Shown: positions 16,141 through 20,203 of the stretch, one piece after another
How the letters are laid out: every line of letters starts with the position of its first letter
How positions within the stretch are numbered: position 1 is the first letter of the stretch
DNA from: QHCA01 sp003244095
GTDB taxonomy: Bacteria; Actinomycetota; Actinomycetes; Mycobacteriales; QHCA01
Direction: 5' to 3'
DNA: 20,203 bases
Assembly: GCA_038329965.1 (NCBI GenBank)
Contig: JBBQNN010000071.1
Location: forward strand, 1-20,203
The notes under the pieces: generated by a model
Databases searched by the model: none
What the model was told of the DNA's origin: nothing
What the model saw: the letters and a program-made list of their open reading frames with translations, nothing else
Made by a program: the position numbers and the translations under genes

Positions 16141-16796
16141 CACAGCCCGCTTGCGTCGACCGGCGCGGCAGTCATCGTGGCGCCGTCGACCATCGCACTG
16201 CGGGAGGCGACGTCGAGGCGTGGTGCGGGTGCCGGGGCCGCGTCGCGCGTGACGATGCCGACCTGTGTGCCGTCGGGCAGCACGATCCAGCCTCCGACGA
16301 CCACCGCGGTGCGGACCTTCAACGCCGCGCGGTAGAGGCCGGACGGCGCCCTGACTACCGGTGCCGTGAAGGTCCAGGTCCGGCCGCCGGCCCGGACCTG
16401 ACCGCTGGCGACCTGGCCGTAGGTGCCGGTCAGGGTTGCACCTCCCGGTCCGGTCAGGCTCAGCCGGCCACCGGACGCGGTGCCCTGCAGCCACGCCTCG
16501 ACGCGCCGTCCGTCGCACAGGTAGGCCACCGCGGTGGCGCCGTGCACGGCGATGGCGACGGTGGCGCCGCGGCCGTTCACGTGCGCGGAGTAGGTCACCC
16601 GGAGCGAGGCGGCCGGCGCTGCCGGCGTCGGCGAGGGCGCGGCGGATTGCGACGCCGCGGTCGTTGGCTGGGCCTTGGGCGGCGGGGGAGCGGCCTGCGC
16701 GGTGGACTCCTTGGCCGCCGTCATGCTCAGGGTGAGAAGGACCGCGGCCAGCACCAACCCGCTCAGCAAGGTCAAAAGTGGTCCTCGCGTCCTCAT
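16140..16796 (-). CDS. Membrane-anchored Pro/Ala-rich secreted protein of unknown function
   Basis: A 218-aa protein with one N-terminal hydrophobic segment (LLTLLSGLVLAAVLLTL) acting as a signal anchor, then a disordered Ala/Pro/Ser/Thr linker to about residue 65. After that comes a beta-rich domain with short strands such as LRVTYSAHVNG, ATVAIAVHG and GWIVLPDGTQVGIV. A single cysteine (YLCDG) is present in the domain. I do not recognise the domain. The ATG at 16796 is selected because GGAG lies 6 nt upstream; upstream in-frame starts at 16802 and 16835 lack a spaced binding site. It is the first gene of a coupled three-gene unit with the five-helix protein and the Rieske lipoprotein, so it is probably an extracytoplasmic part of that module. 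A scaffold or sensor role is a guess. Confidence 0.75.
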   Translation of the reverse strand: MRTRGPLLTLLSGLVLAAVLLTLSMTAAKESTAQAAPPPPKAQPTTAASQSAAPSPTPAAPAASLRVTYSAHVNGRGATVAIAVHGATAVAYLCDGRRVEAWLQGTASGGRLSLTGPGGATLTGTYGQVASGQVRAGGRTWTFTAPVVRAPSGLYRAALKVRTAVVVGGWIVLPDGTQVGIVTRDAAPAPAPRLDVASRSAMVDGATMTAAPVDASGL

Positions 16797-16802
16797 GCTC
16801 AT

Positions 16803-16806
16803 CTCC
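16803..16806 (-). promoter_or_regulatory. Ribosome binding site fixing the start at 16796
   Basis: The minus strand reads GGAG, ATGAGC, ATG. The first ATG touches the GGAG with no spacer, so the second ATG (16796), at 6-nt spacing, is the probable start. Confidence 0.55.
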
Positions 16807-16909
16807 ACGTACGGGGGCGTTGCAGGCTGGTTCACCGGCCGCCCGCAAGGTATCGCCTATCAGCCGCGTGAGGTGCCGTTGCGGATGGTCGAATTCCTGA
16901 CAGCTGACG

Positions 16910-17488
16910 TCAGTTGATGCCGGTGGCCCGGATCACGACGTCGGTGCCCGCCACGACGGCAAGGGCGCCGGCCGCCAACCCCAGGGACAACCGGCCGGCG
17001 CGGGGCCGCGCCCCACGGCGCAGTTGCACGATGGCGAGACCCCCTGCGACGGACGTGACCAGCCCGAATACGGTGGCGAGCAGGTCGGGATAGGCGATCG
17101 CCTCGATCTCGCCGTTGCTGATGCCGAAGGGGATACCGACCGTTCGCGTGTACACCCAGAGCCCCACGACCCCGGCGTTGCCGAGGACGCCGAGACACAG
17201 CAGCACCTGCCCCGGCCGGTAGCGGACCGCCACGGCATATCCGAACTGCAGGGCCGACAATGCGAGGAAGAATCCGCCGAGCAGCGCACTTTCGCGCAGG
17301 TGGACCGGCGTCGCGGCGAGATGTACGGTGCCCGCGCCGACCGCCGCCAGCGCCGCAACGGTGAGTAGCGCCCTCATCCGGGTGCCGGCGGAGGAGGTCT
17401 CCTTCGCGTCCGGGAGCACCGCGAGCCTCCCTGTCAGATGACCGGCCGCCCTTTGACCAGGCGTGGCGACGTCGCCTGTGACCGACAT
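16910..17488 (-). CDS. Uncharacterised multi-pass membrane protein
   Basis: A 192-aa protein with four to five hydrophobic helices: LLTVAALAAVGAGTVHLAA, LLGGFFLALSALQFGYAVA, VLLCLGVLGNAGVVGLWVY, LLATVFGLVTSVAGGLAIV and LSLGLAAGALAVVAGTDVVI. The motif HLAATPVHL (H56, H63) followed by an LGGFFLALSALQF helix recurs, as I recall, in small uncharacterised actinobacterial membrane proteins. The polar loop GIPFGISNGEIEAI lies between helices 3 and 4. Two ATG starts are possible: 17488, giving a 37-residue hydrophilic tail, or 17377, just before the first helix; neither has a clear binding site, and the longer is reported. The stop overlaps a perfect palindrome CTGACGTCAG (16904-16913). It lies 113 nt before the Rieske module on the same strand, so it may be co-transcribed with it. 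Function is unknown. Confidence 0.72.
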   Translation of the reverse strand: MSVTGDVATPGQRAAGHLTGRLAVLPDAKETSSAGTRMRALLTVAALAAVGAGTVHLAATPVHLRESALLGGFFLALSALQFGYAVAVRYRPGQVLLCLGVLGNAGVVGLWVYTRTVGIPFGISNGEIEAIAYPDLLATVFGLVTSVAGGLAIVQLRRGARPRAGRLSLGLAAGALAVVAGTDVVIRATGIN

Positions 17489-17798
17489 TCGCTGCCGAAC
17501 CGATGATCAGCTTGCCGCGCCGCTGGATGCTCGGCCGAAAGGTGAAAGCTGGACGGCGGATCGGGTGCGAAAAGGGTGGGGGGGTCCGAGGCCTACTGGC
17601 ACGTCCACGGTCACCGAAACTTTGTCGTTCGGACATGCATAACTCCGACTACTCCGATATTCCACTGGGCGTCCTGTTTGGGGTGGACCAGATGTAGTGA
17701 GACGGAGGCGTTGATTGCAGAGGGGCGATGCACTTTCATACACCATTGCCTATAACACGACTTCGTAGAAGGCGCAACCGTGCCGCCTGAGGGTCCTC
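17489..17798. other. 310-bp intergenic region, relatively AT-rich, no gene seen
   Basis: It separates the membrane protein gene (start 17488) from the 3' end of the flavin split-barrel gene (17799), both on the minus strand, so it should hold the promoter of the first and the terminator of the second. On the minus strand TCGGAGTAG and TCGGAGTTA form a 9-nt tandem repeat with one mismatch (17639-17656). The stretch 17635-17770 is visibly AT-richer than the flanks. I see no convincing promoter, tRNA or gene. Confidence 0.5.
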
Positions 17799-17812
17799 TC
17801 AGCCACCTTCTA
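17766..17812 (-). terminator. Possible stem-loop at the 3' end of the split-barrel gene
   Basis: TAGAAGG (17766-17772) and CCTTCTA (17806-17812) are perfect inverted repeats around an inner hairpin CTGAG/CTCAG (17787-17802) that spans the stop codon. No U-run follows on the minus strand, so a factor-independent terminator is only possible, not shown. Confidence 0.3.
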
Positions 17813-18287
17813 TAGAGACAGCCCGAATAATCCGACGCGGGTCCTCCGGAAAGTTGGCTTCGTCAAACAGCACCCAATCAAGTACCCGGATTTCATACAG
17901 ACGGCTTGTCGTCTCCCCACGCGACAGCTTGCCCGGCTCAATAGCCGCTTCCGCAGCCGGCCACCGCTCAAGAAAAGCGCGCGCCTCAACATCCACGCCG
18001 CTGGTCGGCAGCTCGCGTGCCCGCCCCTCAAAGGTCACGCCGCGAGCGGTCTGTCCCAAGCCTTCCAGCTCAATCGCGATGATGCCTCCTGCGACTCGCC
18101 CCTCACGCCGAATGTTCTCGCTATGGTGGCGGTCATGCCGCGAGATGAACCGCAGCATGTCTGGCGCGAAGTGCGGGTCATACCAAACGTTGCAGACAAT
18201 CGGTGAGCCGTCGGCACTCAGGCTGGCAAGCTGCATCAGCTTCCCAGCCTGAACGTAGGTTTCGAGCAACTGCCGTTCGTCCGGCAT
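17799..18287 (-). CDS. Flavin split-barrel protein of the pyridoxamine 5'-phosphate oxidase (PNPOx-like) family
   Basis: A 162-aa cytoplasmic protein with the PNPOx-like beta-barrel pattern: KLMQLASLSADGSPIVCNVWYD (15-36), then MLRFISRHDRHHSENIRREG with the basic/His residues usual for flavin-phosphate contact, then the strand VAGGIIAIE and GVTFEGRARELP. It probably binds FMN or F420 or haem and acts as an oxidoreductase, but the substrate is unknown. The C-terminus (DWVLFDEANFPEDPRRII) resembles the YhbP-type subgroup. The ATG at 18287 shares one base with the stop of the TPR regulator gene (TGATG), so the two are translationally coupled. An in-frame start 24 codons upstream is rejected because it lies wholly inside the regulator gene and is not homologous to the family. 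G+C is lower than in the rest of the window. Confidence 0.8.
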   Translation of the reverse strand: MPDERQLLETYVQAGKLMQLASLSADGSPIVCNVWYDPHFAPDMLRFISRHDRHHSENIRREGRVAGGIIAIELEGLGQTARGVTFEGRARELPTSGVDVEARAFLERWPAAEAAIEPGKLSRGETTSRLYEIRVLDWVLFDEANFPEDPRRIIRAVSIEGG

Positions 18288-19615
18288 CAGATGGGCTCCT
18301 GGGAACCAGCGGTCAGTGCAAGCTGTGGCGGGCGAACCGATTCCAGTACCCCGCGCCAATCGCGAGCCGCTTCACAATTGGACGCTCCAACGAGCCGATC
18401 AAATTCCTTGGCCCGCGTCACGACAGAAACACTGTGGTAGGTGTGACGGTCCAGCACAGCCGAAGCCGCTAGACGGCAGCCTTCGCGAATCTCCCCGACT
18501 TGCACGTACGCGCTGGCCTGCTCAAAGCGCACCAACGCTGGTTCGGTGGTTTCGCTCGGGTCGTACAGACTGAGCGCGCGGTCAGCCGCTTCCGATGCTC
18601 GCTCGGTGTTGCCGAGTTCCACCTGGCCGCGCGCCTCGTAAAACGCGAGCTTCTCAGGCATGAACGAAAAAATGCCGGGCCGGATGAGTCCTGGCGACGA
18701 GGCATCCAGCGCGCGATGCGCCTGCGTGATGGCGCCTTCAAAGGCGTCTCGCTCACCCAGCATGGCGTGTGCTTTCGCCTTGAATCCCCACAGCCAAGCA
18801 ATCGGCGGTGACGGTGCATGCTTCACTTCCAGGCGCGGGTCTACAGTGTCCAGCACTGCCCGAGGGTCTGGGGTGTAAGTCGGCAGGTACGTACTGCCTG
18901 CCAGGACGATGGCAGCTAAGTATTGATCGCGAGCTTCAAGCGCCGCACTCCGGGCCACGCTATACCAGTGGCGAGCTAGTGGGAACTGGCCCTCATTGAA
19001 CAGAATCTCACCCATGACCGTAGCGAGCATGGTGGCGCAGCGAATCAGTTCGCGCTGTGTCGTCAGGGCCTGTTTCTTCTCGGTGAGCTTCCGAACTTCC
19101 CGGAAACGCATCAGCGTTTCCTGTATCAAGGTGACGGGTGGTACCCGCACCACCCGTACCCCTAAGTCAGCCGCTTCTTCCTGCAAGGTTGCCAGGCGAG
19201 CCGAGCCGATGGTTGTGGTATCCAATGTTTCCTGCATCCGGCTGGCTTCGCTCCATAGCCGGTCAAGCAGCAGGCCGGCTATCGCCGCGCCGCCAATCTG
19301 AAATAATTCTCGCCGGTTCGTGGCTTCCTCCTGTAAGGTCATGTCCCCTTCGTCGGGTACATAACACGGTTCAAACAGTTCGGTCACTGTCCGGCCCGGA
19401 AACATGCGCTCCAAGACTCGGCAGTGCCCAGGGTGCGGCTTAGTTTTGACGCGTCCAGAGAGCCACCGTTGATACTGCTCGCGGCCAGGCGCAGTGCCAG
19501 CCAGGCTGGCGTCGATGCGCCTGGCCGCCTTCTCGTACTCCCGGCAGAACGCCGTATGAGACTGCATGTGGCGCTCGGTCAGCAGGGCCTTGAGCAGGGT
19601 TGGCGGCTCGGCCAT
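18287..19615 (-). CDS. TPR-domain transcriptional regulator of the streptomycete type
   Basis: A 442-aa protein. Residues 1-85 resemble a helix-turn-helix region with EQYQRWLSGRVKTKPHPGHC and RVLERMFPGRTVTELFEP, the pattern of Cro/C1-like regulators that carry a WLxG...PHP motif. NRRELFQIGGAAIAG (100-114) is an RR-plus-hydrophobic linker often found in such actinomycete regulators and should not be taken as export evidence. From about 150 to 400 there is a helical TPR-like region, with units such as GQFPLARHWYSVARSAALEA, GERDAFEGAITQAHRAL and GNTERASEAADRALSLY. The ATG at 19615 has GGAGG 9 nt upstream. Its stop overlaps the split-barrel gene by 1 nt. Target and ligand are unknown; regulation by a small molecule or peptide through the TPR region is plausible. 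Lines counted in this gene are 62-63% G+C, which suggests horizontal origin. Confidence 0.75.
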   Translation of the reverse strand: MAEPPTLLKALLTERHMQSHTAFCREYEKAARRIDASLAGTAPGREQYQRWLSGRVKTKPHPGHCRVLERMFPGRTVTELFEPCYVPDEGDMTLQEEATNRRELFQIGGAAIAGLLLDRLWSEASRMQETLDTTTIGSARLATLQEEAADLGVRVVRVPPVTLIQETLMRFREVRKLTEKKQALTTQRELIRCATMLATVMGEILFNEGQFPLARHWYSVARSAALEARDQYLAAIVLAGSTYLPTYTPDPRAVLDTVDPRLEVKHAPSPPIAWLWGFKAKAHAMLGERDAFEGAITQAHRALDASSPGLIRPGIFSFMPEKLAFYEARGQVELGNTERASEAADRALSLYDPSETTEPALVRFEQASAYVQVGEIREGCRLAASAVLDRHTYHSVSVVTRAKEFDRLVGASNCEAARDWRGVLESVRPPQLALTAGSQEPI

Positions 19616-19928
19616 CGCGATGGGCCTCCGGTTGCGGCTCCCAGGTGTGGGCCTGGCCAGCGTAATCCGCCGAGCGCACGCAAGGGCCTGGGTATCTCAT
19701 GACGTAAGCGAAGCCGGAGATAGGCCGCTCATAGGACACCGAGAAGAACCATCGAACCACGCCCATGCAGCATCGATACCGCGCACAACGGGTGCAGGGT
19801 GGCCTGCACGGCACCGGGACGGGTGCTGGCAGTGCCACCCGGAAGTGATGGCCCTCGTTGTTCGGGGGCATCGGCACTGAATCTCCCACCCGTCTCGGTG
19901 TCACCCAAGTTCCTCGAGGGAGAAAGCC
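19616..19928. other. 313-bp divergent intergenic region, no convincing gene
   Basis: It lies between the TPR regulator (minus) and the small plus-strand ORF, so promoters for both directions are expected. The regulator's GGAGG is at 19625-19629. TACGCT (19666-19671 region, minus) is a possible -10 but has no matching -35. Short open frames exist on both strands (for example 19765-19848, +) but lack binding sites. Confidence 0.4.
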
Positions 19929-20009
19929 GTGCTGGTGAGCGAAGCGAACGAGCCGGGGTTCATCCCCGAGCCGCTGCACCGCCTTAGCGACATCCTGCTC
20001 CGGCGCTAG
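19929..20009 (+). CDS. Small ORF, 26 aa, with good ribosome binding site
   Basis: A GTG start with GAGGGAGAAA (19916-19925) just upstream and a TAG stop, encoding 26 residues (MLVSEANEPGFIPEPLHRLS then DILLRR). The product is hydrophilic with a Pro-containing centre, has no signal peptide, and I do not recognise it. It lies 90 nt before the pentapeptide-repeat gene on the same strand, so it could be a leader or upstream ORF of that gene, or a real small protein. The evidence is only the binding site and position; coding status is uncertain. Confidence 0.35.
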   Translation: MLVSEANEPGFIPEPLHRLSDILLRR

Positions 20010-20099
20010 GAGCCGGCGGGTCACCGCACGCTGCGTCCGATACGCCGAGCCGGTCATCCAAACGTGACGCCTGCGGCACGGGTGCGGGAGACTGCTTCG

Positions 20100-20203
20100 A
20101 TGGCTGCTGAGTACGCCCAGAGTGAGCAGTTCCGTGGTGCCCGCATCCACCTGTGCGACCTTGCCGGCCTTGAGGTCCGCGATTGCGAGGTCAGCGGTCT
20201 GAA
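20100..20203 (+). CDS. Pentapeptide-repeat protein, 5' part only (runs off the window)
   Basis: The ATG at 20100 has GGGAG (20086-20090) 9 nt upstream and stays open to the window end, giving 34 complete codons. The sequence FRGAR, IHLCD, LAGLE, VRDCE, VSGL is a run of pentapeptide repeats with a hydrophobic residue at the centre of each, the start of a right-handed beta-helix. In streptomycetes a short pentapeptide stretch like this often precedes a DinB-like domain, so this may be the start of a DinB-family protein, but that part lies outside the window. The pentapeptide call is reasonable; the full identity is open. Confidence 0.6.
   Translation, partial: MAAEYAQSEQFRGARIHLCDLAGLEVRDCEVSGL

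Noticed and set aside
19566..19880. Plus-strand frame ending in a Cys/His-containing tail (CWQCHPEVMALVVRGHRH)
   Set aside because: The tail looks protein-like, but the frame starts inside the regulator gene, no binding site is found, and the start would need a frameshift from 19765. Too weak to call.
19440..20150. Minus-strand open frame across the regulator start and upstream region
   Set aside because: It overlaps the regulator gene and the plus-strand ORFs, has no binding site, and contains no recognisable domain.

Overview
The window is about 20 kb of very G+C-rich, gene-dense DNA with actinobacterial traits: frequent GTG and TTG starts, many 1-14 bp gene overlaps, probable leaderless starts, a mycobacterial-type LigC, a TreX/TreY/TreZ trehalose operon, a TPR regulator of the kind common in streptomycetes, and a Tat-type Rieske lipoprotein. 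A filamentous actinomycete, perhaps Micromonosporaceae, fits best. That placement is inferred from gene content; no rRNA or tRNA is present to confirm it.

Layout. 168-1951: a LigC-like ATP-dependent DNA ligase (+) converges on a RibD-C/DHFR-like reductase (-). 2111-3520: a secreted M23 metallopeptidase with repeated C-terminal modules (+). 3518-4650: an insertion-like segment made of four alternating copies of a TTCGACCTGAA repeat around one orphan gene. It is bounded by a 10-bp direct repeat that, if collapsed, restores two convergent genes only 9 nt apart. 4653-10834: a minus-strand glgX-treY-treZ operon that makes trehalose from glycogen or maltodextrin. 10952-14582: a minus-strand sulfate ABC transporter operon (substrate-binding protein, CysT, CysW, CysA) with overlapping genes. 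14680-15138: a divergent Rrf2-family regulator with no cysteine. A recognisable promoter and a 28-bp inverted repeat lie between it and the transporter.

15152-17488: a minus-strand group that looks like an uncharacterised membrane redox module. It contains a four- or five-helix membrane protein, a membrane-anchored proline-rich protein, a His-bearing five-helix protein (DUF6529-like) and a Rieske [2Fe-2S] lipoprotein; the last three are translationally coupled. 17799-19615: a TPR regulator coupled to a flavin split-barrel protein, in DNA of visibly lower G+C (about 62-63% in two lines counted, against 75% in a line of the cysT gene), which suggests separate acquisition. 19929-20203: a small ORF with a good ribosome binding site and the start of a pentapeptide-repeat gene cut off by the window edge.

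The strongest candidates for something undescribed are the repeat-bounded orphan-gene insertion (3518-4650) and the Rieske/five-helix/anchored-protein module (15152-16796). All family calls come from reading motifs by eye; no database search was run.
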